In this document: positions 1 through 8,001 of the stretch, one piece after another | Layout: every line of letters starts with the position of its first letter | Position numbering within the stretch: the first letter of the stretch is position 1 | Source of the DNA: Acuticoccus sediminis | Lineage (GTDB): Bacteria; Pseudomonadota; Alphaproteobacteria; Rhizobiales; Amorphaceae | Assembly: GCF_003258595.1 (NCBI RefSeq) | Contig: NZ_QHHQ01000011.1 | Span: 116,588-180,587, forward strand | DNA length: 64,000 nucleotides | Direction of reading: 5' to 3' | Made by a program: the position numbers and the translations under genes | Notes under the pieces: generated by a model | The model's input: only the letters and a program-made list of their open reading frames with translations | Database searches by the model: none | What the model was told of the DNA's origin: nothing

Positions 1-29
1 AAATGACTATAAAAACAGGAGGAAACATC

Positions 30-1058
30 ATGAAATCCATCGTTCTCGCGTGCGCCGCCGCGGCGCTCTCCACCGGCGCGCTGGCGCAGGAGGTGACGCT
101 GCGGATGGGCGACTCGCTGCCCGTCGGTCACGTCATCGCCGAGACCGCGACGAAGCCATTCATCGACCGGGTCGAGAGCCTGTCGAACGGGACGGTCAAG
201 ATCGACTACTTCCCGGCCGAGCAGGTCGGCAAGGCGAAGGATTTCCTGCGCCTGACGCAGGCCGGGCTGATCGACATCGGCTACATCGGACCGTCCTACG
301 TCCCGGAAAAGATGCCCCTTTCGGCGGTTGCCGAGCTGCCGGGCGCATCGAAGACCTCTTGCGAGGTCATGCGCACCTACTGGCGCCTTGCCCGCGAAGG
401 CGGGTTCCTGTTCGAGAAGGAGTACCAGCCGAACGGCATCCGCCCGCTGTTCGTCGTGGCGCTGCCGCCCTACCAGCTCATCCTGGCATCGGACTCGGTG
501 GCGTCAGTCGACGACCTCGAGGGACAGAAGCTGCGCGCGGCTGGCGGCGCGCAGAGCCTGACGCTCGAGAAGCTCGGCATGGTGCCGGTGCGCATGGCGC
601 CGCCGGAGATCTACGATTCCATGTCCCGCGGGACGGTGGACGGTGCCTTGCTCGCCCTCATCAGCGTCGACAGCTACAAGCTCACGGATCTGACCAAGGC
701 GATCACGACGGACCAGAATTTCGGCACTATCGCGGTGGCCTACTCGATCAGCGAGCGCAAGTGGCGCACCCTTCCCGAAGCGGTTCAGAACGTCCTCGGC
801 GAGGCCGGGGATCAGGTCGTGGAGAACGCATGCGCCGCGTTCGACGAGAAGGAGGGCGCGGCATCCAGCGCGATGAAGGCGGCCGGTGTCGGCGTCGTTT
901 CATTCGACGAGAGCGGGACCGCGGCCCTTCAGGCTGCGAACGCGAGCATCGCCGAGGCGTGGGCGACGGAGCTCGACTCCCGCGACCAGCCGGGCCACGA
1001 GGCGCTGGCGGCCTTTCGGACCGCGCTCGACGCGGTGCGGGGCACGGCGACGCGATGA
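30..1058 (+). CDS. TRAP transporter substrate-binding protein (DctP family)
   Basis: Periplasmic solute receptor of a tripartite ATP-independent (TRAP) importer, normally for carboxylates. I start at ATG 30 because AGGAGG lies at 17-22, seven bases upstream; the in-frame ATG at 3 lacks this. The first 20 residues form a Sec signal peptide ending ALA-QE. The mature protein opens with LRMGDSLPVGH and has the DctP-family length (about 340 aa). It is clearly paralogous to the receptor at 11713-12738, sharing blocks such as LRMGDS, GKAKD and PLSAVAELP. No membrane subunits follow; a hairpin and a convergent AraC gene come next, so its permease genes would lie left of the window or it borrows the dctQM pair at 12.8-14.6 kb. 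The substrate cannot be read from the sequence. Confidence 0.9.
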   Translation: MKSIVLACAAAALSTGALAQEVTLRMGDSLPVGHVIAETATKPFIDRVESLSNGTVKIDYFPAEQVGKAKDFLRLTQAGLIDIGYIGPSYVPEKMPLSAVAELPGASKTSCEVMRTYWRLAREGGFLFEKEYQPNGIRPLFVVALPPYQLILASDSVASVDDLEGQKLRAAGGAQSLTLEKLGMVPVRMAPPEIYDSMSRGTVDGALLALISVDSYKLTDLTKAITTDQNFGTIAVAYSISERKWRTLPEAVQNVLGEAGDQVVENACAAFDEKEGAASSAMKAAGVGVVSFDESGTAALQAANASIAEAWATELDSRDQPGHEALAAFRTALDAVRGTATR

Positions 1059-1073
1059 CGTCCGCTGCCGGCT

Positions 1074-1089
1074 CTCGCCCCCGGGCGAG
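1074..1089. terminator. bidirectional hairpin between convergent genes
   Basis: CTCGCCC-CC-GGGCGAG is a perfect 7-bp inverted repeat. It lies between the stop of the TRAP receptor (1058) and the stop of the convergent AraC gene (1110). No T-tract follows, as is usual in GC-rich genomes, so this is a putative terminator. Confidence 0.5.
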
Positions 1090-1109
1090 GGCCCTTCGGC
1101 GAGGTCGGT

Positions 1110-2009
1110 TCAAACGATCTCGCCCAGATGCTCGCGCATCCACCTCGCCTCTTCGGTCGCGCTGCGGCGGAAGTGACGCCTGAAATCGCGGCTGAACTGG
1201 GCAGCGCTCGCATACCCGACCCTCGCCGCGATCGCGGCGATCGGCCCCTCCTGCCGCGCGATCATCAGGCGCGCCTCGTGCAGCCGCATGGCCTTGACGT
1301 ACTGGATCGGCGTGCTGCCGGTCAGGGTCTTGAAATGCGCGTGGTAGGAGGGGGCGCTCATCCCCACCTCGGCCGCGAGTTCAGTCACCGACAGACCCTC
1401 GTGATAGCATTCGCGGATCCGGGCGAGGCTCCGCACGATCCGGCCGACCGCACCACGCTGCTGGAGGGCCGCCGCCAGCGCGCCGCCCTGCGGACCGACG
1501 AGCACCCGGTAGTGCAGTTCCCGCAGGAGACCCGGTCCCAGGATCGCAAGCTCGCCCGGATCGCAGAGTGCGCGAAGGGTGCGCAGCAGCACATCCGCGA
1601 CGACGGGGTCCATGGGGCTTGAAACGAGGCTCCGCGCGGGGGAGGGCCGCGAGGCCTGCTGCCGCGCGCCCAGCTCCGTCACGATTTCGGCGGCAAGGCG
1701 CAGGTCGAAATCGAGGTAGATCGCCAGCAGCGGTCGCTCCGGGCTCGCCTGCGAGGCCATCCGGAACGCGACCGGGACCGACACGGCAAGATAATGGTCC
1801 GCGTCGTAGCGGTAGACCTCCCCTTCGAGGAATCCCTGCTTCGAGCCCTGCAGCACGAACACCGCACCGGGGCGGTAGAGCACCGGCACGTCCTCGAGGA
1901 TCGCTTCCGACCTGAGCAGCCGGACGGAGTCCAGGCCGGTGGAGTTGTAGCCCGGCCGCGGAGCGAGGCGCCGGGCGAGATCGGTCAATGAAGCGGGCGC
2001 CTCACTCAT
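1110..2009 (-). CDS. AraC family transcriptional regulator
   Basis: DNA-binding regulator of about 299 aa. The N-terminal two thirds matches the AraC_N effector-domain type (PRPGYNSTGLDSVRL, then a cupin-like core). The C-terminal 100 residues carry two helix-turn-helix motifs: LSVTELAAEVGMSAPSYHAHFK and IAAIAARVGYASAAQFSRDF. Start choice is uncertain: the frame opens at a TTG (2027), with ATGs at 2015 and 2009; I use 2009 (MSEAPASL). It is divergent from the dehydrogenase at 2112 with about 100 bp between, the classic layout in which this subfamily controls a neighbouring oxidoreductase. The effector is unknown. Confidence 0.9.
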   Translation of the reverse strand: MSEAPASLTDLARRLAPRPGYNSTGLDSVRLLRSEAILEDVPVLYRPGAVFVLQGSKQGFLEGEVYRYDADHYLAVSVPVAFRMASQASPERPLLAIYLDFDLRLAAEIVTELGARQQASRPSPARSLVSSPMDPVVADVLLRTLRALCDPGELAILGPGLLRELHYRVLVGPQGGALAAALQQRGAVGRIVRSLARIRECYHEGLSVTELAAEVGMSAPSYHAHFKTLTGSTPIQYVKAMRLHEARLMIARQEGPIAAIAARVGYASAAQFSRDFRRHFRRSATEEARWMREHLGEIV

Positions 2010-2111
2010 GTTCATAGGATCAGGCAAGAGACGTAGAGAAATCGCACTGGGTGGCGATCGATGGCGAGAGCATCTGTCAATCCAGACGAATGATCAAGAC
2101 GAGACTGATTC

Positions 2112-2939
2112 ATGTCAGGAAAGACCTTCTTCATCACCGGCGCCAACTCCGGATTCGGCTTTGCCATCGCCGAGGCGGCCGCCTCGGCGGGTCATACGGT
2201 CATCGGCACCGTCCGTTCGGAGGCTGCGCGGGAGTCGTTGCTGGAGCGCCTGCCGCAGGTCCGCGCGATCCTGTGCGACGTGACCGAGTTCGACCGCATC
2301 CCCGCCATCGTCGCGCAGGCCGAGCAGGAGCACGGCGCGGTGGACGTACTGATCAACAACGCCGGCTACGGCCACGAGGGCGTGCTCGAGGAATCGCCCC
2401 TGGACGAGATGCGTCGGCAGTTCGACGTGAACGTGTTCGGCGCCGTGGCCGTCGCCAAGGCCTTCCTGCCGCGCTTCCGCGAGCGGCGCGGCGGCTTCAT
2501 CGTCAACGTCACGTCGATGGGCGGAATGATCACCATGCCGGGGATCGCCTACTACTGCGGGAGCAAATTCGCGCTGCAGGGCATCTCCGAGGTGATGCGC
2601 GCGGAAATGGCGCCCTTCGGCGTGCGCGTGACCGCGCTCTGCCCCGGCTCGTTCCGCACCGACTGGGCGGGGCGCTCCATGGTGCGGACCGAGCGTTCGA
2701 TCCCGGACTACGACGCCCTCTTCGATCCCATCCGCGCGGCGCGCCAGGAGAAGAGCGGCAAGCAGCTCGGCGATCCCGAGAAGCTGGCAGCCGCGGTCCT
2801 GACGCTCGTCGCGTCCGACGATCCCCCGCCGCAACTGCTGCTCGGAAGCGATGCGCTGACGCTGGTGAGGGACCGGATCGAACGCATGAAGCAGGAGCTC
2901 TCGGACTGGGAGGCGCTGACCCGCTCCACCGACGGCTGA
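2112..2939 (+). CDS. SDR family NAD(P)-dependent oxidoreductase
   Basis: Classical short-chain dehydrogenase of 275 aa. The Rossmann motif TGANSGFG is at residues 9-16, NNAG at 82-85, catalytic Ser135 in NVTSMGG, and the YCGSK catalytic Tyr148/Lys152 pair. All of the catalytic triad is present, so it should be an active cytoplasmic carbonyl/alcohol oxidoreductase. The long C-terminal part after residue 180 resembles the subgroup often annotated simply as oxidoreductase next to AraC regulators. The divergent AraC gene at 1110-2009 is the likely regulator. The substrate is not predictable. Confidence 0.9.
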   Translation: MSGKTFFITGANSGFGFAIAEAAASAGHTVIGTVRSEAARESLLERLPQVRAILCDVTEFDRIPAIVAQAEQEHGAVDVLINNAGYGHEGVLEESPLDEMRRQFDVNVFGAVAVAKAFLPRFRERRGGFIVNVTSMGGMITMPGIAYYCGSKFALQGISEVMRAEMAPFGVRVTALCPGSFRTDWAGRSMVRTERSIPDYDALFDPIRAARQEKSGKQLGDPEKLAAAVLTLVASDDPPPQLLLGSDALTLVRDRIERMKQELSDWEALTRSTDG

Positions 2940-2976
2940 AGGGGAGCGGCGAACCGAGGGCGTGGTGCGTGCCGGC

Positions 2977-3786
2977 CTAGAGGCCCGGCCACATTCCGCC
3001 ATCGAGCCGCAGGTTCGACCCGGTGATGTAGCTGGCGCGGGGGCTGACGAGGAAGGCGACGGCGTCGGCGATCTCCTCGAGCGTGCCGCACCGCCCGGCG
3101 GGAACCTGAGCGAACAGCGGCAGAGCCGTTCGTTCGATGTCCGGCCACGACGCGTCCCGCGCGAGCCCCTGGTTCGCCGCCGCGGTCCGGAACGCCTCCT
3201 CGAGGCTGGTGCTGTGGATCGTCCCGGGCGAAACGGTGTTTGCGGTGATGCCGTCCTTCGCGACGGCCTTGGCGAGCGAAGCGGTCATCGCGATCATCGC
3301 GGCCTTGGCCGCCGCGTAGTCCGGCCGATTGGACGGCGGCATCAACGCGGCGAGGCTGGAGATGTTGAGGATCCGTCCCCACTTCGCCGCCCGCATGCCC
3401 GGCAGGAGCGGGGTGGTGACCCGGACGGCCGCGAGGACGTTGCGGTCGTAGCCCGTCGCCCACGTGTCCGGGCGCGTCGTGGTCCAGTCTTCCGTCCGTC
3501 CGGAGCCGCCCGCGTTGTTGACCACGATCCCGACCGGCTTCGCGAACGCCTGTGCGCTGGCGACAAGGCGGTCGACCGCGTCGTCGTCCGTCAGGTCGCC
3601 AAGGACGGCATAAGCGCGTCCACCCTCGGCGACAATGGAGTGCGCGACGTCCTCGGTCTTCGTCTTGTCACGGCCGTGGACGATCACGACGGCGCCTTCG
3701 CGCGCCAGTCCTCGGGCGACGGCTTCGCCGATGCCCTTGCTGCTGCCCGTGACGAGCGCCACGCGCCCGTCGAGTTTCAAATCCAT
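2977..3786 (-). CDS. SDR family oxidoreductase
   Basis: Short-chain dehydrogenase of 269 aa. The start is placed at 3786 (MDLKLDGRVALVTG), where homologous proteins begin; a longer frame reaching 3843 would overlap the divergent HxlR gene. TGSSKGIG at 13-20 is the cofactor motif, NNAGG near 90, Ser143/144 and Tyr157-AAA-Lys161 complete the active site, and the C-terminus ends in the familiar GSNLRLDGGMWPGL. It is transcribed away from the HxlR-type regulator at 3831, the usual regulator/target pairing, and converges on the previous SDR gene with only 37 bp between stops. Confidence 0.9.
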   Translation of the reverse strand: MDLKLDGRVALVTGSSKGIGEAVARGLAREGAVVIVHGRDKTKTEDVAHSIVAEGGRAYAVLGDLTDDDAVDRLVASAQAFAKPVGIVVNNAGGSGRTEDWTTTRPDTWATGYDRNVLAAVRVTTPLLPGMRAAKWGRILNISSLAALMPPSNRPDYAAAKAAMIAMTASLAKAVAKDGITANTVSPGTIHSTSLEEAFRTAAANQGLARDASWPDIERTALPLFAQVPAGRCGTLEEIADAVAFLVSPRASYITGSNLRLDGGMWPGL

Positions 3787-3830
3787 CGCGCAGGTCCCAT
3801 TTTGATCCCGGGATTTGATGGGGGCATGCG

Positions 3831-4301
3831 GTGAGCGAGGCAATTACGCACTTAAAGGTGCCTATGGACCCGGAAATAAGGCTCGATTGTCTCGGCCCGG
3901 ACGGCTCGGTTGCTCACGTGAGCCGGGTGCTGCGGTCCATCAGTGGGCGATGGAAACTGCATATCTTGTTTCGTCTGTTCGCCGAGCCCACCATGCGCAA
4001 CGCGCAGTTGCTGAAAGACATCCCGAATATTTCGCAGAAGATGTTGACGCAGCACCTGAGGGAGCTCGAGAACGACGGACTGGTGGCGAGGCGCGACTTC
4101 GACGAGCGGCCGCCGCGGGTCGAATACGAGCTGACGCGTTCGGGCCGCGCCCTTACCCCGGTCCTGATCTCGGTGAGAGGGAATTCTCCCGCCTGCATCT
4201 CGAGGACAGGGACCGGATTACAGATTGACCGGGCGTGCCGTTCCGGCGCGCCTTCGCGCGGGGCGCGGCGATGGCATCAGATGCCGGCGTACCACTGGTA
4301 G
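3831..4301 (+). CDS. HxlR family regulator, C-terminus apparently frameshifted
   Basis: Winged-helix HxlR/MarR-like repressor. Residues about 25-120 are well conserved (ISGRWKLHILFRLF, LTQHLRELENDGLVAR, RVEYELTRSGRALTPVL). After ISVR the frame turns into low-complexity residues and overruns the end of the convergent gene at 4277. Removing two bases from the GAGAG run at 4174-4179 restores VREFSRLHLEDRDRITD with a stop at 4228, which resembles the normal HxlR C-terminal helix. Either the gene has a dinucleotide duplication or the read has an error. The DNA-binding wing is intact, so it may still work. Start is GTG 3831; ATG 3864 is an alternative. Its target is probably the divergent SDR gene. 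Confidence 0.75.
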   Translation: MSEAITHLKVPMDPEIRLDCLGPDGSVAHVSRVLRSISGRWKLHILFRLFAEPTMRNAQLLKDIPNISQKMLTQHLRELENDGLVARRDFDERPPRVEYELTRSGRALTPVLISVRGNSPACISRTGTGLQIDRACRSGAPSRGARRWHQMPAYHW

Positions 4302-5056
4302 CCCCGATCTTCCCAATAGCCGCCGTTGCCGCCCCACAGGTCCTTCAGGCTTTGGACGAGCTCGATGCGCATGAGATATTTGGCGTGCTTGTAGCCGAGC
4401 TGCCGTTCGACCCGCAGGCGCAGCGGTGCGCCGTGGCCGACCGACAGGTCCGCGCCGTTCATGGCGTAGGCGAGGATGGTCTGCGGGTGGAAGGCGTCGA
4501 CGAGGTCGATGCTCTCATAGTATCGGCCGCTGCCGTCGAACGTCAGCTCCAGTTCGTCGGCACAGTGGAAGACGGCGAAGCGTGCATTCGGCATCAGCCC
4601 CACCGCACCGAGGATCGTGGCGAGCGGCACGCCCGTCCACTGGCCGATCGCGCTCCAACCCTCGACGCAGTCGTGCCGGGTGATCTGCGTGCGCGCGGGC
4701 AGCGCCTTGAGATCGGCCAGGGAGAACGCCCCCGGCCGCTGCACCAGGCCATCCACCTTCAGCCGCCAGTGCGCGAAGCCGTCGGCCTCCAGGGCCGCAT
4801 ACTCCTCGCTCCCCGGCCGGCTGGTGCCGTTGACGCGGAAGGATGGCGATATGTCCGTTGCCTGGAACTCGCGTGCGAGCGCGTTGCGGCCGAGCAGGAG
4901 GCGCTGCACCCGCATGGTCAACGTCTCGGCTGAACGCAGCACCGTATCGACGTCGGCATTCTGGCCGAGCGGATCGCAGCCGCTCAGCGGCAGCGCCGCG
5001 GCGGCGGCCGCTCCGCCCGCGAGAAGGCGGCGACGCGTCAGGGCATGGCCGGTCAT
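4277..5056 (-). CDS. Periplasmic molybdopterin-dependent oxidoreductase (sulfite-oxidase fold)
   Basis: Soluble or lipid-anchored molybdoenzyme of the oxidoreductase-molybdopterin-binding family (MsrP/YedY-like), 259 aa. The N-terminus has a twin-arginine motif (TRRRLLAGG) and a possible lipobox LSGC with Cys27. Cys130 in HDCVEGWSAIGQW is the expected molybdenum ligand. It overlaps the 3' end of the cytochrome b gene by four bases (ATGA), so the two are translationally coupled; the membrane cytochrome presumably exchanges electrons with this catalytic subunit. Its substrate is unknown; MsrP-type relatives reduce oxidised methionine, but the whole operon differs from msrPQ. It is under the putative TetR control described at 6679-6690. 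Confidence 0.88.
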   Translation of the reverse strand: MTGHALTRRRLLAGGAAAAAALPLSGCDPLGQNADVDTVLRSAETLTMRVQRLLLGRNALAREFQATDISPSFRVNGTSRPGSEEYAALEADGFAHWRLKVDGLVQRPGAFSLADLKALPARTQITRHDCVEGWSAIGQWTGVPLATILGAVGLMPNARFAVFHCADELELTFDGSGRYYESIDLVDAFHPQTILAYAMNGADLSVGHGAPLRLRVERQLGYKHAKYLMRIELVQSLKDLWGGNGGYWEDRGYQWYAGI

Positions 5057-5958
5057 CGGTCGGATCCTTTCTCGCGGATGGCGTAGCGTCCGGTGATCAT
5101 GGAGCGCAGGTTGTTGAGGGGGCCGGAAAGAACGACCATCGCGACATGCACGAGGACGAACAGGACCACGAGCGAGGCCGTGATGAAGTGGATCGTCCGG
5201 GCCGATTGACGTCCGCCGAAGATGTCGAGGAGCACTGGGAAGGCGGCGTCCATGGCCGGCGACATCGTCAGTCCGGTCACGACCATCAGCGGGAGCAGCA
5301 CGAAGATGACCGCGAGGTAGGAGATCTTCTGGAGCCCGTTGTAGCGCCGTGCCTCATCGCCCTGCGGAAAGCGCAGGCGTGCGTGGTCGAGGATCTCCCG
5401 CCAGAGATGCCGCGGGGTCAGCTGGTCACGGTCCGGGGCCAGGTCCCGCGCGACATGGCGGCTCAGCACCCCGGCGAGAAGATAGACGAGGCCGTTGGCC
5501 ACGAAGAGCCACGCGAAGAAGAAGTGCCACCGTCGTCCCGTGGCAAGGTCCTGATAGGACGGTATGGTGAGCCACGCCGGAAACGCGCGTGCCACCGGCC
5601 TGCCGTCCAAGGTCGACAATCCGAGCACGCCGGTCGTCGGCAAAGTGACGGATCCGACGCGGACGACGCCGCGGGTCCCGCTCGGGCCGCTTTCGGCGCC
5701 GATCGACAGGACCGCGGGATCGCCGTCGGCGCCGTATCGACCCCAGTAGAGCTCCGGGTGCGCGTTGAAGATCTGCAGCCCGCTCAGGAGCAGGAGCGCG
5801 ATGCAGAGAGCATTGACCCAGTGCGTCAGGCGTGTGGCGATCGAATGCCGCTTTATGAGAGTGCTCCGCGCGGGCTTCGGCCCGTTTGCTGTCCGCTCGA
5901 ACATGAGACGGCTCCCATCTGTGGGTTGGTGACTGTCGTCGGGTCCCGCTTCCGCCAT
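5053..5958 (-). CDS. Cytochrome b/b6-type membrane subunit
   Basis: Membrane di-haem cytochrome b561/Ni-hydrogenase-type b subunit of about 301 aa. It has the conserved N-terminal RHSIATRLTHWVNALCIALLLLSGLQ (haem-ligand His in a helix), four hydrophobic helices, and a periplasmic loop of about 90 residues (YWGRYGADGDP to PTTGVLGLS). ATG 5958 is preceded by AAAAGGGA at a good distance; ATG 5904 (GGGAG upstream) is an equally possible start nearer to where homologues begin. It is the probable electron-transfer partner of the molybdoenzyme, to which its stop codon is fused, and is preceded by the exported DUF5666-like protein in the same operon. Confidence 0.85.
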   Translation of the reverse strand: MAEAGPDDSHQPTDGSRLMFERTANGPKPARSTLIKRHSIATRLTHWVNALCIALLLLSGLQIFNAHPELYWGRYGADGDPAVLSIGAESGPSGTRGVVRVGSVTLPTTGVLGLSTLDGRPVARAFPAWLTIPSYQDLATGRRWHFFFAWLFVANGLVYLLAGVLSRHVARDLAPDRDQLTPRHLWREILDHARLRFPQGDEARRYNGLQKISYLAVIFVLLPLMVVTGLTMSPAMDAAFPVLLDIFGGRQSARTIHFITASLVVLFVLVHVAMVVLSGPLNNLRSMITGRYAIREKGSDR

Positions 5959-6048
5959 TGCCGATCCCTTTTCGACGCGGTGCCGCCCACGCTCGGGGCG
6001 TCGGGACACAGGTGAAGGAGCCGGCCGCGCGGCCGGCTCCCCGCTCCG

Positions 6049-6663
6049 TCACATCGGCGGGACGACGCCGTTCTTGCCGACGATGACCCGCTGGGCGGAG
6101 ACGGCACCGGAACTGTCCTTCCGGGCGGCGATGAAGACGGTGACACCCGCCTTCAGATCGGCCGGCGTTGCTGCGGCGAGCGTCACGACCGGCACCCCGT
6201 CCGGGATGGAGATCGCCTTTTCCTTGCCGTTGTAGGTGAGCGTCACCGTGCGCCCGTCGACGCCCTTGACCGCGTTCGCGACGGTCGCGTTCGTCATGGT
6301 GCTGTTGGGCTTCAGGTCCCAGCCGAAGCTGCCTTCGCCGACGCCGCTCATCGCCGGCGGGAAGATCACCACCTCGAGCGCGCCGTCGCCGCCGTCGGCC
6401 TTCGGGAGCGACGCGATGCCGACGTAGTCGCCGGGCTTGATGTCCGTGACGGCGGCCTTGCCGACGCCTGCGAGCTTCCAGCCGTCGGCGAGGGTCACCT
6501 CGACCGTCTCGCCCTCACGGGTCTTCACCGTCAGGGCGCTGTCCGCCGCTTCGACGATGTCGCCGCGGATGCGCACGATTTCGCCCTGGCTCTGCGCCAT
6601 CGCCGTGACGGGCGCACCGAGGGCGGCCGCGACGAGCAGGGTGGAAAGGGTCATTCTCAGCAT
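6049..6663 (-). CDS. Exported DUF5666-like hypothetical protein
   Basis: Predicted periplasmic protein of 204 aa with a clear Sec signal peptide (LSTLLVAAALGAPVTAMA-Q). The mature part is beta-rich with two short OB-like repeats: IRGDIVEAADSALTVKTREG near the start and VKGVDGRTVTLTYNGKEKAISI later. This resembles DUF5666-type domains. It begins the minus-strand operon with cytochrome b and the molybdoenzyme, and its upstream region carries one copy of the CTACCAACTAGT motif. A metal- or redox-related accessory role is inferred from context only. Confidence 0.75.
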   Translation of the reverse strand: MLRMTLSTLLVAAALGAPVTAMAQSQGEIVRIRGDIVEAADSALTVKTREGETVEVTLADGWKLAGVGKAAVTDIKPGDYVGIASLPKADGGDGALEVVIFPPAMSGVGEGSFGWDLKPNSTMTNATVANAVKGVDGRTVTLTYNGKEKAISIPDGVPVVTLAAATPADLKAGVTVFIAARKDSSGAVSAQRVIVGKNGVVPPM

Positions 6664-6678
6664 ATCAAGTTCCGATCT

Positions 6679-6690
6679 ACTAGTTGGTAG
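6679..6690 (-). promoter_or_regulatory. putative TetR operator, copy 1
   Basis: Reads CTACCAACTAGT on the minus strand, 16 bp upstream of the DUF5666/cytochrome b/molybdoenzyme operon start. The same 12 bases recur at 7496-7507 upstream of the TetR gene. The CTAG-centred half-site is typical of TetR-family operators. Confidence 0.65.
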
Positions 6691-6794
6691 GTTTCGGGCG
6701 CATGAGCGCGCACCCGCGCGGCGATCGCGGAACGGTCTGGCGATCGTCCGTCAGTCTGGCCGGCGGGCTGACGCTCGCCTGCGGGGTCGAAGAC

Positions 6795-7382
6795 TTATCC
6801 CGACCGGCTCGTCAGTCGCTCGAGGAGCGGTCCGACGATGCTTTCGAACATCTTCGGGTCGCCATAGGCCCGTGCCGACAGCATCGCGCCATGGACCGTC
6901 GCCATGAAGGATTCTCCTTCGACGCGGGGAGAGGCCGAGAGGTTCAGCCGCCCGTCGCGCGCACCACGTTCCATCACCGATGTCAGCCAGGCCGACAGCG
7001 CGCGAAAATGCGCTCGCACCTCGTACACGACCTCCTCCGGCAGAACCGGGATCTCCGAGGCCAGCAGCGCGCAGAGGCAGATGGGGACCGAGGCGTCCTC
7101 GATGCAGGTGACCCAGACCCTCGTATAGGCACGAAGCTGTTCCACCGGGTCGGAGACGGACCGCTCCAGCCGGGCGATCCCGTCCTCGACGGAATGGCGG
7201 TGGCTGGCCACGAGCTCGCGCACGAGATCGACCTTGCTGGGGAAGTGGTGATGGATGCTCGGCTTGCGCACGCCGACGACCTTGGCGATGTCGGCGTAGC
7301 TGAAGCCATTGTAGCCGCCCGCCATGACGAGCGTGCGCGCACAGGCGAGGATCTCGTCGGCGGTGCTGGACACGTTGGCCAT
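6795..7382 (-). CDS. TetR/AcrR family transcriptional regulator
   Basis: Repressor of 195 aa. I start at ATG 7382 (MANVSSTADEILACARTLV), where the TetR_N domain begins; a longer frame upstream is not family-like. The helix-turn-helix is YADIAKVVGVRKPSIHHHFPSKVDLVREL. It lies upstream of, and on the same strand as, the exported protein/cytochrome b/molybdoenzyme operon, separated by 131 bp. The 12-bp motif found upstream of both this gene and the operon indicates autoregulation plus operon control. The ligand is unknown. Confidence 0.9.
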   Translation of the reverse strand: MANVSSTADEILACARTLVMAGGYNGFSYADIAKVVGVRKPSIHHHFPSKVDLVRELVASHRHSVEDGIARLERSVSDPVEQLRAYTRVWVTCIEDASVPICLCALLASEIPVLPEEVVYEVRAHFRALSAWLTSVMERGARDGRLNLSASPRVEGESFMATVHGAMLSARAYGDPKMFESIVGPLLERLTSRSG

Positions 7383-7495
7383 CTGGCATTCACTCCTGTC
7401 CGACGCTCGGCCGGCGCGGGCGCCCTCCGTGATGTACACGGGGGAGCAGCGGGCGCCCGCCGAGCGACAGCACGTCTCGTGCGCTGCAGCTGAAT

Positions 7496-7507
7496 CTACC
7501 AACTAGT
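7496..7507 (+). promoter_or_regulatory. putative TetR operator, copy 2
   Basis: CTACCAACTAGT followed by CGG; CCAACTAGTCGG is an imperfect palindrome centred on CTAG. It lies about 115 bp upstream of the TetR start and is the exact reverse of the site at 6679-6690. Confidence 0.65.
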
Positions 7508-7605
7508 CGGTTTGTGTCAAGCTGAGTTCGGGACGTTGGGTTTCACGGCTGTGTGAACGGTCCGGCGCGACCACGGCATCGCCGAGGCTGAAAGCATCGC
7601 TCGAT

Positions 7606-7851
7606 GCACGCGGGCTGCCGGGTCCGTCACGCACTGGGGTATCCGGAGTCCTGCAGAGCGGAACGCGCGACCTGTTCCTCTCCAACACGGTCCGGCTCCA
7701 CCGCAAGCTGCGGCGCGCGGGCGCCACGGCCGAACTTCACGTCTTCGAGGCGATGCCGCACGGCGGGTTCGGAGGGGCCCCGGAGGATCTGGAGCTCGCC
7801 GCCGAACTCGTCCGCTTCGTCAGGGACTGTCTGCCGCCGCAGGTGCGCTGA
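7606..7851 (+). pseudogene. C-terminal fragment of an alpha/beta hydrolase (esterase/lipase)
   Basis: In the frame ending TGA 7851, the DNA reads QSGTRDLFLSNTVRLHRKLRRAG and then HVFEAMPHGGFGGAPEDLELA. This is the last strand-helix part of a hormone-sensitive-lipase/acetyl-esterase-type hydrolase, including the catalytic-Asp loop (GTRD) and catalytic-His region (MPHGG). No start codon or nucleophile elbow is present, and the frame is closed by a stop at 7504-7506. It is a remnant left by deletion. Confidence 0.65.
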
Positions 7852-8001
7852 CGCCCGGCCGGCGCACCGCCTGCGCCATCGTCCCGCGCGACTGACCGGG
7901 CCGGTCAATCCATCCTGTCCCACCGGGACCGCCGCCCTGCGGGAGCCACCGGCATCCGTCGAAGGCTTTCCTCGTTGCCCGCGGCGCGGGGGGACGGGGT
8001 G

